This document shows positions 9,398 to 18,299 of a stretch of 64,000 nucleotides of DNA, one piece after another; position 1 is the first letter of the stretch, and every line of letters begins with the position of its first letter. Source of the DNA: TMED109 sp002684605 (GTDB taxonomy: Bacteria > Pseudomonadota > Alphaproteobacteria > TMED109); NCBI GenBank assembly GCA_913046335.1, contig CAJWSU010000002.1, positions 62,001 to 126,000 on the forward strand. The letters run 5' to 3'. The notes under the pieces are model-generated. The model made no database searches. It was not told the origin of the DNA and saw nothing but the letters and a program-made list of their open reading frames with translations. Position numbers and translations under genes: made by a program.

Positions 9398-9796
9398 ATG
9401 TATCAAAATATTACTAAAAGTGTAAAAATGTTTGTAGATGAAGCAAATACTATAGTTGATACTATTTCTATAGAAGAGGCTAAAAAAATAATAAATAATG
9501 ATAATTATTTATTTATTGATATTAGAGATTTTAGAGAGTTAAAAAGAGAAGGTAAGATTCCAGGTGCTTTTTCTTGTCCTAGAGGTATGCTTGAGTTTTG
9601 GATTGATCCAAATAGTCCTTATCATAAGGAAATTTTTAATCAAAATAAAACGTATATATTTTATTGTGCAAGCGCTTGGAGGTCAGCCTTAGCTGGAAGA
9701 GTTTCTATTGAGATGGGCTTAAAGCCAGTTCTTCATCTTGAAGGAGGTTTTAATTCTTGGAAAGAAAATAATGGAGTAATAGAGGACGTTAACTAA
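9398..9796 (+). CDS. Single-domain rhodanese-like sulfurtransferase
   Basis: Predicted cytoplasmic sulfurtransferase carrying a persulfide on Cys90 in the active-site loop CASAWRSA. The rhodanese CH2A signature FIDIRDFRELKREGKIPGA is around residues 39-57, and the C-terminal HLEGGFNSWKE motif is present. I start it at ATG 9398 because an upstream in-frame ATG (9350) would add a hydrophobic stretch that is not part of the domain; ATG 9428 is another possibility. Sulfur acceptor and role are unknown. It converges on the ACR3-like permease with 3 bases between stops, and the two are unlikely to be co-transcribed. Confidence 0.88.
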   Translation: MYQNITKSVKMFVDEANTIVDTISIEEAKKIINNDNYLFIDIRDFRELKREGKIPGAFSCPRGMLEFWIDPNSPYHKEIFNQNKTYIFYCASAWRSALAGRVSIEMGLKPVLHLEGGFNSWKENNGVIEDVN

Positions 9797-9799
9797 TTT

Positions 9800-10831
9800 T
9801 TAATTATTAAATTTATATTTAGTTTTATTTGCAATAGCAACCAGAGTTAACATTACTGGAACTTCTACTAGTACGCCAACTACTGTTGCAAGTGCAGCTC
9901 CTGAGTTTAATCCAAATATACTAATAGCAACGGCAACTGCTAATTCAAAAAAATTAGATGTACCAATTAATGATGCTGGAGCTGCAATATTATGAGGAAC
10001 CTTCCATAAATAAGACCATCCATATGCTAGAATAAAAATCCCATAACTTTGTATTATAAGAGGTATTGCTATTAATAATATGATAATAGGTTTGTTAAGG
10101 ATCATTTCTGCTTGAAAACCAAATAATAAAATTACAGTAAATAATAGTCCTAACATTGAGTAAGGTTCTATCTTTATACTAAATTTTTGTAATGAATTTT
10201 CATTTATTCCAATTAATAATTTTCTAGTAATTATACCCATTACCAAGGGTATTAATACATAAAGTATTACAGATAATATTAATGTTTTCCACGGTACTAT
10301 TATATCAGTTATACCTAATAGAAGTGCTGCCAATGGAGCAAAGCCAAATACCATAATTAAATCATTAACTGATACCTGAACTAAAGTATAATTAGGGTCT
10401 CCTTTAGTTAACTTGCTCCAAACAAATACCATTGCAGTACATGGTGCAATACCTAATAATATTAGGCCTGCTATATATTCTTTAGCTTCAGTAATTGGTA
10501 TCAAACCAGCATATAAATATTTAAAGAATAAAATACCTAAGGCAGCCATTGTAAATGGTTTTATAAGCCAGTTAATTATTAATGTTATACATAAACCTTT
10601 AGGTTTATCTCCTAAATGTTTTAAACTAGAAAAATCAATTTGAACCATCATTGGATATATCATTACCCAAATTAATAGGGCAACAATAACGTTTACATTT
10701 TCATATTGAAGAACTGCAATAAATTGAAAAATAAATGGAAATATATTTCCCAATAATATTCCAGTTATTATACATAAGCTAACCCATATACTTAGGTACT
10801 TTCCAAAAAAACCTAGAGGTGATTTATTCAT
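9800..10831 (-). CDS. ACR3-family arsenite/antimonite permease
   Basis: Inner-membrane secondary transporter of the ACR3 (BART) superfamily, expected to export arsenite. About ten membrane helices are visible. The family's functional cysteine is present at residue 131 in GIAPCTAMVFVWS, followed by the VSVNDLIMVFGFAP segment of a later helix. The length of 343 residues is normal. No arsR, arsC or arsH is adjacent, so it is an isolated gene here and may be constitutively expressed or transport another metalloid or anion. The gene starts 21 bases downstream of the preceding minus-strand gene. Confidence 0.9.
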   Translation of the reverse strand: MNKSPLGFFGKYLSIWVSLCIITGILLGNIFPFIFQFIAVLQYENVNVIVALLIWVMIYPMMVQIDFSSLKHLGDKPKGLCITLIINWLIKPFTMAALGILFFKYLYAGLIPITEAKEYIAGLILLGIAPCTAMVFVWSKLTKGDPNYTLVQVSVNDLIMVFGFAPLAALLLGITDIIVPWKTLILSVILYVLIPLVMGIITRKLLIGINENSLQKFSIKIEPYSMLGLLFTVILLFGFQAEMILNKPIIILLIAIPLIIQSYGIFILAYGWSYLWKVPHNIAAPASLIGTSNFFELAVAVAISIFGLNSGAALATVVGVLVEVPVMLTLVAIANKTKYKFNN

Positions 10832-10852
10832 AGAGTCTCACAAAAAATTAAT

Positions 10853-11935
10853 TCATAAACATTTATTAATTAATTGATCTTCAATATTTAGAGATTTTGC
10901 TGTATCTATTATAGCTTTCCAAGTAATTTTAGATAACGGTATTCCATTTTTTAATCTATTTTTTTGATGCAGTAATTCATTTTCTCCTGGCATTAATATT
11001 TCTTCACCTTTAACAATAGGTTGGGCTGATTTAAAAAATTTTATATATCTCTTAATTTCTTTATCGTAGTCAGTTTGCTTAACATATTTTTCAGGTCTTA
11101 TATAAATGGAAAGCATGCCATTTCTAAATGGTTTAGATGGATCATGTCTGCCCATACCACTTCCTGTCAGAGCTCCTGCAAGGAATTCACATAAAAAAGA
11201 TAATCCAGAACCTTTATGAAGACCAAATGGTTTTAATGCTCCTGTTCCTCCTCTAGAACTTTTTGCATTTGGATCCTTAGTTCCATATATAACACTGGTA
11301 TCGTTAGTATCCTGTCCTTTAGAATTTATTAGGGCGTCTTTAGGTATTCCTTTACCACCTTGATGAGCTACATATGCTTTTCCTTCAGCAACTAAAGAAG
11401 TAGCAAAGTCTAAAATAAAAGGCTTTTTATTTTTTATAGGTACTCCTGCAGAAAAAGGGTTGGTTGAAAACCTTCTTTCAAAAGATCCAAATGGTGATAC
11501 AAGTAAACCTGCAATACTATTTACAAAATGTATGGAAATAATATTTTTTTCAGCTGCCATCTCTGAAAAATCTCCAATACGACCTAGGTGGCCAGAATTT
11601 TTTACAGCTATTATTGAATTACCAAATTTTTTAGCTTTTTTAATACCTAGTTTACATGCATATGGACCTATCGTTTGACCAAAACCATCACCTCCGTCAA
11701 TGATGCCAAAGTTATCACTTTCTAATACTATTTTTGGTTTTACATTTGCTAGCATTTGTCCATCCTTAATCATATCTACGTAACGGGGTGTTCTAATAAC
11801 ACCATGACTATCATGACCTACTAGGCTAGCTTTTACTAAATAATGAGAAATTCTATCAGCCTCTAGTTTCTTGCATCCCGCCTTATTAAATATAGATTGA
11901 ATTAATACTTCTAAAGGCTTTGATTTAATTAGCAT
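10853..11935 (-). CDS. Malate/L-lactate dehydrogenase family oxidoreductase (Ldh_2)
   Basis: NAD(P)-dependent dehydrogenase of the Ldh_2/MDH2 fold, unrelated to classical lactate dehydrogenases, acting on 2-hydroxy or 2-imino acids. Visible family features are the N-terminal helical segment with VGHDSHGVIRTPRY (about residues 35-48, containing the catalytic-region His), GFGQTIGPYA, and NSGHLGRIGDFSEMAAE. NPFSAGVPIKN and the C-terminal GSGLSFLCEFLAGALTGSG are also present. At 360 residues it is full length. Candidate substrates include malate, lactate, ureidoglycolate, 2,3-diketogulonate and sulfolactate; the sequence does not decide. It lies in a minus-strand series of small-molecule enzymes. 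Confidence 0.9.
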   Translation of the reverse strand: MLIKSKPLEVLIQSIFNKAGCKKLEADRISHYLVKASLVGHDSHGVIRTPRYVDMIKDGQMLANVKPKIVLESDNFGIIDGGDGFGQTIGPYACKLGIKKAKKFGNSIIAVKNSGHLGRIGDFSEMAAEKNIISIHFVNSIAGLLVSPFGSFERRFSTNPFSAGVPIKNKKPFILDFATSLVAEGKAYVAHQGGKGIPKDALINSKGQDTNDTSVIYGTKDPNAKSSRGGTGALKPFGLHKGSGLSFLCEFLAGALTGSGMGRHDPSKPFRNGMLSIYIRPEKYVKQTDYDKEIKRYIKFFKSAQPIVKGEEILMPGENELLHQKNRLKNGIPLSKITWKAIIDTAKSLNIEDQLINKCL

Positions 11936-12042
11936 AAATATCTCCAGTTATTTAGTAATATAGTTTATCTTATATACTTTAAAAAATTATTAAACTTAAA
12001 ATATATATATAGATAGTATTTATATTAAAACTTATTTCATAA

Positions 12043-12903
12043 CTATATAGAATTATACATACTAATTTTTATGTAAGTTTCTCTTAATATTTTTGTAATT
12101 GGTCCTATATTACCGCTACCAATTATATGGTTATTAATTTCAATTACTGGTAATATTAATGTTGCTGCTGAGGATATGAATGCTTCATTTGCAGATTGTA
12201 CTTCAGCAATTGTAAATGCTCTTTCTTCTATAGTCAGCTTCAATTTTTTTGCTACCTCTAATATTGTTTGTCTTGTTATACCTGGTAATAATTTATTAGA
12301 TAAATCCCTAGTTATAATAGTATTATTCTTATCAATTATATAAGCATTATTGGAAGTTCCTTCATTTACATAACCATTTTCATCTATAAACCAGGCATCA
12401 TCTGCACCTATTTCATCAGCTTCTGTTTTGCTTAAAGAAGCATAAATAAGTTGTGTAGTTTTAATATCTCTTCTTTGCCATCTTAAATCTTCTTTAGTTA
12501 TAATTTTTAATCCTTTTGTATTTAGATCAGTAAGATTTTTTTCTTGAGTAAAAGCAAAAATATTAGGAGAAAGCTCATTCTTTGTTATTAAAAAATCTCT
12601 TTCAGTAGAGCCTCTCGAAACTTGTAAGTATATTAAACCTTCATTGTATTTAAATGGATTTTTACTAAGCAAAGTTTTATGAATTTCAAGAAGGGTTTTT
12701 TCATTAAATTTATAGTTAATTTTAAGTTTATTTAATGAACTATTTAATCTTTCTACATGAGCGGGAAAGTCTATAAGCTTATTGTCTATTATAGCAGTAA
12801 CCTCATACACAGCATCTGAAAATAATAAACCTCTATCAAAAATAGAAATTTTTGCATCTTTTTCTTCTACATAATTACCATTAATAAATACTATTCTGTT
12901 CAT
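12043..12903 (-). CDS. D-amino-acid transaminase-like PLP enzyme (class IV)
   Basis: Fold-type IV aminotransferase predicted to interconvert D-amino acids (for example D-Ala and D-Glu) and 2-oxo acids. The N-terminal FDRGLLFSDAVYEV motif is typical. The RWQRRDIKTTQLI segment places the PLP lysine at residue 148, as in D-alanine aminotransferases, and the PLP-phosphate motif NEGTSNNAYII follows. The length of 286 residues is normal. A branched-chain aminotransferase or aminodeoxychorismate lyase is possible, but DIK plus the RWxxxD stretch favours the D-amino-acid branch. Its start lies 2 bases after the stop of the preceding minus-strand gene. Confidence 0.85.
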   Translation of the reverse strand: MNRIVFINGNYVEEKDAKISIFDRGLLFSDAVYEVTAIIDNKLIDFPAHVERLNSSLNKLKINYKFNEKTLLEIHKTLLSKNPFKYNEGLIYLQVSRGSTERDFLITKNELSPNIFAFTQEKNLTDLNTKGLKIITKEDLRWQRRDIKTTQLIYASLSKTEADEIGADDAWFIDENGYVNEGTSNNAYIIDKNNTIITRDLSNKLLPGITRQTILEVAKKLKLTIEERAFTIAEVQSANEAFISSAATLILPVIEINNHIIGSGNIGPITKILRETYIKISMYNSI

Positions 12904-12905
12904 AA

Positions 12906-13772
12906 TTAGTTTACCTTAATAGAAACTTTTGCGGGAATTTTTGAAATGCCATTTAAACTATAGGTATAAGTTTTATTTCCTTCTTTTAGAGGGAACAGTT
13001 TCCCAACTGATCCGAGACTTAATCTATCTCCTGCTTTTAAAGTTATTCCTTTACGATTGAATTCTTCCACTAACCAGAGCACAACATTCATTGGGTTTCC
13101 CATTAAAGTAGATCCAGGAGATTTTTGTATTATTGTACCCATTTCATCTTCAAATATAGTTTCCATAGTGGATAAAGATTCAATAAATTCTATATTAGAC
13201 TGCATTAATATGCCTGGGCCCATAACCATTTTTGTTGCTACCATATTAATAGCTACAATAACTCCTCCTGTAATAGGTTCCCCTTTTGCTATTTGTAATG
13301 CGGGCATTTCTATATAAGGATGTATCGAAGATATATGTTTTGATGCTTCAATAGCATTAGTTGCATTCATAATTTTTGAATCTTTAACTATCATCATTAA
13401 GTCAGGCTCAATTAAAGCTCTATGACCAAAATTTCTATCTATTGTGGATCCGTCCTTTAAAAACATATCTTCAAAAAGCACGGCAGTTGCAGGTGTTAAG
13501 ATTTTAAAACGCTCTTGAGTAGATTTTCCTGTGAATCCAACTTTATAACCTATCGTTTTTCCATTTAAGTTTTTTAAAGCATTTACATATTTCTTTTGGC
13601 TACAATAAGCATCTTCTAAAGTTATATCACCACTTATACCAGTGATTGGGGTTAATGGTGCACCACTAATTATTTCTTTAACTTTTTGATCAGTCAGGCA
13701 TTCCGCAGAACTAATTTCAGTTATTAAGAATGTTACTAACATTATGGTAATAATTTTTATCAATTTATTCAT
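12906..13772 (-). CDS. Exported MhpD/fumarylacetoacetase-fold protein
   Basis: Resembles 2-oxopent-4-enoate hydratases and 4-oxalocrotonate decarboxylases (FAH superfamily): IGYKVGFTGK, LIEPDLMMIV (metal-ligand E region) and GNPMNVVLWLVEEF in the C-terminal half. Unlike those cytoplasmic enzymes it begins with a strong signal peptide (about residues 1-23, hydrophobic core then SSAEC), predicting export. I use ATG 13772; a TTG at 13787 is the only longer option and lacks better signals. It is 288 residues long. No aromatic meta-cleavage genes are nearby, so the classic role is not supported by context. It sits between a D-amino-acid transaminase and an alpha/beta hydrolase gene. Confidence 0.78.
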   Translation of the reverse strand: MNKLIKIITIMLVTFLITEISSAECLTDQKVKEIISGAPLTPITGISGDITLEDAYCSQKKYVNALKNLNGKTIGYKVGFTGKSTQERFKILTPATAVLFEDMFLKDGSTIDRNFGHRALIEPDLMMIVKDSKIMNATNAIEASKHISSIHPYIEMPALQIAKGEPITGGVIVAINMVATKMVMGPGILMQSNIEFIESLSTMETIFEDEMGTIIQKSPGSTLMGNPMNVVLWLVEEFNRKGITLKAGDRLSLGSVGKLFPLKEGNKTYTYSLNGISKIPAKVSIKVN

Positions 13773-13796
13773 ATCTAAAATTTCCAAATCTATAAT

Positions 13797-14591
13797 TTAA
13801 CAGAATTGTTTATACATTAGTTGAGTGACTTTAATAGGTTGCTCCATCATCATCATATGTCCTGCATCTTCAATTACTACCATCTTAGATTTTTTAAAGA
13901 TATTAGAAAGTTCTTTAGCTTTTTTTGCAGGGGTCATTTTATCTTCTTTTCCTGATATTATTAATACTTCTTGATTAATGTCTTTCGCTGAATCAGTAGC
14001 ATCTAAATATTCATTACATGCAATTAAGTCTTGGGCTAAGACACCTTTACTAGAATTCATTATAAGCTGAATAGAAGATCCAATCATCCATGACCCTGGA
14101 GATGGATTATCACCAATATGCTGAGTTTTTCCTAAACTCCAATCAGTAATTAAATTTGCTGCTATAGATAAATTATTTTTAGCAGCATTAATTAAATCTG
14201 GATGCACTGGCATCAAGGATGCGGTACCCATTAAAATAATATTTTGCACTCTATTTTTATAATTTTTAGCTGTTTCTATGGCAATTAGCGATCCCATGGA
14301 ATGTCCTGCAATTACAGCAGAATCAATACTTAGTAAATCTAATAGTTTAATTACCCAATTACTCATTTCAGATATTGATTTAAGTGAAGGGCCTTCTGAT
14401 GAACCATGACCAGGTAAGTCCACCGCAAGTGCATTAATTCCTTTATTTGATAGGTACCTTGTTTGCATTTGCCAAACACTGCCATCCATGCCTGCACCAT
14501 GTATCAATAATAGCGTAGGTTTTTTATTTTTATTTATATTGTATCCGCCGGTTCTAATATTAACTTTATAATTATCAACTAATATATTCAT
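13797..14591 (-). CDS. Alpha/beta hydrolase
   Basis: Cytoplasmic serine hydrolase of the alpha/beta fold. The oxyanion-hole HGAGMDGSVW follows strand 3, and VDLPGHGSSEG is the usual loop. The nucleophile is Ser98 in GHSMG, the acid is probably the Asp of SGKEDKMTP, and the His is in EDAGHMMMMEQP. At 264 residues it is a single compact domain with a small lid. Substrate cannot be read from the sequence; a meta-cleavage product hydrolase or an ester/lactone hydrolase are options. It starts 2 bases after the sulfhydrylase-like gene and is probably co-transcribed with it. Confidence 0.88.
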   Translation of the reverse strand: MNILVDNYKVNIRTGGYNINKNKKPTLLLIHGAGMDGSVWQMQTRYLSNKGINALAVDLPGHGSSEGPSLKSISEMSNWVIKLLDLLSIDSAVIAGHSMGSLIAIETAKNYKNRVQNIILMGTASLMPVHPDLINAAKNNLSIAANLITDWSLGKTQHIGDNPSPGSWMIGSSIQLIMNSSKGVLAQDLIACNEYLDATDSAKDINQEVLIISGKEDKMTPAKKAKELSNIFKKSKMVVIEDAGHMMMMEQPIKVTQLMYKQFC

Positions 14592-14593
14592 TT

Positions 14594-15889
14594 TTATTCT
14601 CTCTGAGATGCTTTGATTGCTTGTTTTAAATCATTAATTATATCTGATATATCTTCAATACCTACAGATATTCTAATGAGGTTATCTTTGATACCTGACT
14701 TTTCTAGTGCATCATCAGTCATTTGTTGATGAGTAGTAGATGCTGGATGAATTACTAATGTTTTAGCATCTCCAACATTTGCAAGATGTGAGGATAAAGT
14801 AGTATTTTCAATAAATTTTTTGCCTGCTTTTTTTCCACCTTTTATTCCAAAGCTAAGAATTGCTCCTGCGCCTTTAGGAAGTAATTTTTGTGCAATTTGA
14901 TAATTTTTATTATTTTTTAAGGAAGGATAATTAACCCAATCAATCTCTTCACAAGTATTTAAGTACTCAGCAACTTGTTGTGCATTCTGTATATGTCTAT
15001 CCATTCTAACAGGTAGTGTTTCCAGACCTTGAAGTATATGAAATGCATTCATAGGACTTAGGCATGCTCCAAAATCCTTCATTCCTTCTGATCTCATTCT
15101 CATTATTAATGCATTAACACCAAACTCTTGCTCATATACGATATTGTTATAACCAGCATAAGGTTCAGTTAAGTTTGGAAATTTATCACTATTTTTCCAA
15201 ATAAATTTACCACTATCGACAACAACACCACCTATAGCTATGCCATGTCCTGCAATAAATTTTGTAAGTGAATGCATTACTATATCAGCGCCTAATTTTA
15301 AGGGTTGCATTAAGTAAGGTGTTGTAAAAGTACTATCTACCATAAAAGGAAGATTAGCTTCTTTAGTCATTTTAGATATATTCTCTATATCGAGAACATT
15401 AATATTTGGATTACCTATTGTTTCTGCAAATATTAAACGAGTATTATCTTGTATAGCCTCTTTAAAATTATTGGGGTTTTCAGGGTCTACAAACGTAGTC
15501 GTTATACCAAATCTTGGAAGTGTATAGGAGAGAATATTATGAGTTCCTCCGTATATAGAGTTTGAAGCTACTATATGACTTCCTTGATCCATTAAAGTTG
15601 CGATAGTTAGAAAGAATGCAGCCATGCCACTTGCAGTTGCAATTGCTCCTACGCCACCTTCTAAAGCAGCCATTCTTTCTTCTAATACTGCTACAGTAGG
15701 ATTGGATATTCTTGAATAAATATGTCCTGGTTGCTCTAAATTGTATAATGATGCTGCATGATCAGTATCATTAAACACATAAGAGGATGTTTGATGTATA
15801 GGAACTGCCCTAGATCCAGTTTTTGGATCTGGTTCTTGACCCGCATGGAGGCTTAAGGTATTAAATTTATAGAATTTTGATGATGTCAT
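14594..15889 (-). CDS. metY: O-acetylhomoserine sulfhydrylase-like PLP enzyme
   Basis: Cys/Met-metabolism PLP enzyme of about 430 residues, the length and sequence type of MetY, which makes homocysteine from O-acetylhomoserine and sulfide. Recognizable blocks are TLSLHAGQEPDPKTGSRAVP, SRISNPTVAVLEERMAALEGG, YGGTHNIL and the PLP lysine at residue 210 in HSLTKFIAGHG. The C-terminal SVGIEDISDIINDL is typical. Cystathionine gamma-synthase or beta-lyase are shorter and lack the NPT-downstream insert. It is divergent from the 3-hydroxyacyl-CoA dehydrogenase gene across 76-88 AT-rich bases that show no recognizable SAM riboswitch. Confidence 0.9.
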   Translation of the reverse strand: MTSSKFYKFNTLSLHAGQEPDPKTGSRAVPIHQTSSYVFNDTDHAASLYNLEQPGHIYSRISNPTVAVLEERMAALEGGVGAIATASGMAAFFLTIATLMDQGSHIVASNSIYGGTHNILSYTLPRFGITTTFVDPENPNNFKEAIQDNTRLIFAETIGNPNINVLDIENISKMTKEANLPFMVDSTFTTPYLMQPLKLGADIVMHSLTKFIAGHGIAIGGVVVDSGKFIWKNSDKFPNLTEPYAGYNNIVYEQEFGVNALIMRMRSEGMKDFGACLSPMNAFHILQGLETLPVRMDRHIQNAQQVAEYLNTCEEIDWVNYPSLKNNKNYQIAQKLLPKGAGAILSFGIKGGKKAGKKFIENTTLSSHLANVGDAKTLVIHPASTTHQQMTDDALEKSGIKDNLIRISVGIEDISDIINDLKQAIKASQRE

Positions 15890-15977
15890 AATTATTAAAC
15901 CTATTTTATTTATAATTATTATTATTATCAGAAAATATTAATTTTTAAATGAATTATTTGTAATATTGGAGAAAATT

Positions 15978-17276
15978 ATGGTTTCTAAAATTAATTCTAT
16001 AGCAGTTTTAGGTGCAGGTACAATGGGAGCGGGAATTGCTGCTTTAGCAGCAGATAAAGATTATAAAGTTCTTTTATTAGATATAAATGAAGAGGCTGCT
16101 CAAAAAGGTAAGGATAGTATGATAGCTGAAAGAGCTCCTATGTTAAGTGATTTGAGTAAAATTAATAATGTGAATATAGGATCATTTGATAAAGACTTTG
16201 AATCAATTAAAGATTATGATTGGGTTTGTGAAGTAGTTGTTGAAAACTTAAATATTAAACGTGAAATCTTTGAAAAAATTGAGAAATATAGAAAAGATGG
16301 ATCTATTGTTAGTTCTAATACATCAGGAATACCTTTACGGGATATAACAGAAAATATGCCAAATAGACTTCTTAATGATGTTTGCATTACACATTTTTTT
16401 AACCCTGTAAAAGTCATGAAATTATGCGAACTTATACCAGGTGAAAAAACATCAAAAGAAGTTATGAATAATTTAAGTGAATTTTTAACAGATGTTATGG
16501 GTAAGGGCGTTGTTTATGGAAAAGACACAGTAAATTTTATAGGAAATAGAATTGGATGTTACTTAATTTTAAAAGGTTTACACGAAGGAAGTAATGCTAG
16601 GGGTTTAGGATTAAGCCAAGAAGTAATTGACGGAATTATGTCAAGACCATTAGGTCTTCCCCCTACAGGACTTTACGGATTAGTTGATCTTATAGGCCTA
16701 GACGTTATGCACTCAGTAGGAAAGAACTTAGCAGTTAATTTGCCAGAAGGAGATATGGGTAAAAATTATGTTAATCTTCCAGTAGAAGAACAGAATATGT
16801 TTGATAAAGGCCAATTGGGTAGAAAAACTGGTGGAGGCTTCTATCGAATGCAAAAGCTAGATAATGGAGATAAGAAAAAAGAAGTATTTGATTTAGATAC
16901 GTCTTTATGGAGAGATGCAGTAAAATCCTCTGCTGAAGGTGATTTAAGTATGATCTTAGAAGATAGTACAAGAGGTAATTATGCTTGGGAAGTAATGGGT
17001 TCAACATTATTATATGCTGCAAATTTAATTCCAGAAATAGCTGATGATATAGTTAATATTGACAGAGCTATGCGCTGGGGCTTTGCATGGTCTAAAGGAC
17101 CATTTGAAATGATGGATGAACTAGGTCCTATGAATATTATAAATAAGTGTAAGGAAAATAATATTACCATTCCTGCAATGCTAGAGACTTTATTAAATTC
17201 AAATTCTGATAAATTTTATACAAGTAATAATGAATATTTAACTATAGAAGGTGAATATAATAATATTCCTAAATAA
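15978..17276 (+). CDS. 3-hydroxyacyl-CoA dehydrogenase, stand-alone
   Basis: NAD-dependent beta-oxidation enzyme that oxidizes 3-hydroxyacyl-CoA to 3-ketoacyl-CoA. The Rossmann motif GAGTMGAGIA lies at residues 11-20 and the catalytic His is in HFFNPVKVMKLCE. NFIGNRIG marks the C-terminal dimerization domain, and GRKTGGGFYR its second half. GGAG at 15968-15971 lies 6 bases before ATG 15978, which decides the start. Homologues in alphaproteobacteria are often about 770-residue fusions with a C-terminal enoyl-CoA hydratase. Here the protein ends after the second dehydrogenase C-domain (432 residues), so hydration must be done by separate proteins such as those at 24764 or 62364. Confidence 0.88.
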   Translation: MVSKINSIAVLGAGTMGAGIAALAADKDYKVLLLDINEEAAQKGKDSMIAERAPMLSDLSKINNVNIGSFDKDFESIKDYDWVCEVVVENLNIKREIFEKIEKYRKDGSIVSSNTSGIPLRDITENMPNRLLNDVCITHFFNPVKVMKLCELIPGEKTSKEVMNNLSEFLTDVMGKGVVYGKDTVNFIGNRIGCYLILKGLHEGSNARGLGLSQEVIDGIMSRPLGLPPTGLYGLVDLIGLDVMHSVGKNLAVNLPEGDMGKNYVNLPVEEQNMFDKGQLGRKTGGGFYRMQKLDNGDKKKEVFDLDTSLWRDAVKSSAEGDLSMILEDSTRGNYAWEVMGSTLLYAANLIPEIADDIVNIDRAMRWGFAWSKGPFEMMDELGPMNIINKCKENNITIPAMLETLLNSNSDKFYTSNNEYLTIEGEYNNIPK

Positions 17277-17299
17277 CTATTTAGTATATAATATTATGC

Positions 17300-18286
17300 A
17301 TGATAAAATATATAGACAACATAACTTCTTTAGTAGGAAATACGCCCTTAATAAAGTTAAGGCAAGTCTCTGAAGAAACCGGATGTAATATATTAGGTAA
17401 AGCTGAGTTTTTAAATCCAGGCCAGTCCGTAAAAGATAGGGCTGCTTTATGGATTATTAAAGATGCTGAAAAAAAAGGTTTACTTGAAGATGGTGGATTA
17501 ATAGTTGAGGGAACTGCTGGAAATACAGGAATCGGTTTAACTATTATAGGGCAAGCTTTAGGTTATAGAACACTAATTGTTATGCCTGAAACACAAAGCA
17601 AAGAAAAAATAGAAGTGTTGAGAGATTTAGGTGCAGAATTAAAATTAGTACCTGCTGTACCATATTCAAATCCAAATAATTATATTAGATTGTCAGAAAA
17701 AGTAGCAAAAGAAAATAAGGCATTCTGGGCTAATCAATTTGATAATACAGCTAATAAATTAGCACATATTGAAAGTACGTCTCAAGAATTATGGAAACAA
17801 ACAGACCAAACCATTAATGCTTTTGTTGCTGCAGTAGGTACAGGTGGTACTCTTGCAGGAACTGCGGAGGGTTTAAAATTTAAAAATAAAAATATTAAAA
17901 TAATTTGTGCTGACCCTTTTGGATCCGGTATGTACTCATGGATAAAAGAAGGAACAGCTAACCCTTTAGGATCTTCTATTACTGAGGGAATAGGACAAAG
18001 CAGAATAACTAATAATTTAAAAGATGCTAAGATAGACGATGTTTATCAAATAGAGGACAGTGAAGCATTAAATATAATCTTTAATTTAGTTAAAAATGAA
18101 GGTTTATCAGTAGGTCCTTCATCGGGAATAAATATAGCAGGAGCAGTTCAGCTTGCAAAAAAATTAGGGCCAGGTCATACTATTGCGACAATTTTATGTG
18201 ATAATGGAACAAGATATTCAAGTAAAATTTTTAATAAAGATTTTTTAGAATCAAAAAACTTACCAATACCAAACTGGTTAAAATAA
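17300..18286 (+). CDS. Cysteine synthase-like PLP enzyme
   Basis: Fold-type II PLP enzyme that makes cysteine from O-acetylserine and sulfide. The PLP lysine is Lys45 in NPGQSVKDRAA. The substrate loop reads EGTAGNTGIGL instead of the common TSGNTGI, and the phosphate cradle GTGGTLAG is present. The C-terminal SVGPSSGINIAGA matches the PLP pyridine-binding serine region. At 328 residues the length is normal for CysK. The A-for-S change in the asparagine loop occurs in a recognized branch of cysteine synthases, so the reaction is likely but cystathionine beta-synthase-type or other beta-replacement activity is not excluded. It lies 23 bases after the dehydrogenase and 13 before the SDR. Confidence 0.85.
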   Translation: MIKYIDNITSLVGNTPLIKLRQVSEETGCNILGKAEFLNPGQSVKDRAALWIIKDAEKKGLLEDGGLIVEGTAGNTGIGLTIIGQALGYRTLIVMPETQSKEKIEVLRDLGAELKLVPAVPYSNPNNYIRLSEKVAKENKAFWANQFDNTANKLAHIESTSQELWKQTDQTINAFVAAVGTGGTLAGTAEGLKFKNKNIKIICADPFGSGMYSWIKEGTANPLGSSITEGIGQSRITNNLKDAKIDDVYQIEDSEALNIIFNLVKNEGLSVGPSSGINIAGAVQLAKKLGPGHTIATILCDNGTRYSSKIFNKDFLESKNLPIPNWLK

Positions 18287-18299
18287 AAAAGGATAAAAA

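Noticed and set aside
15890..15977. Possible SAM riboswitch before the MetY-like gene
   Set aside because: Only 76-88 AT-rich bases with no stem-loop pattern of SAM-I or SAM-II that I can recognise.
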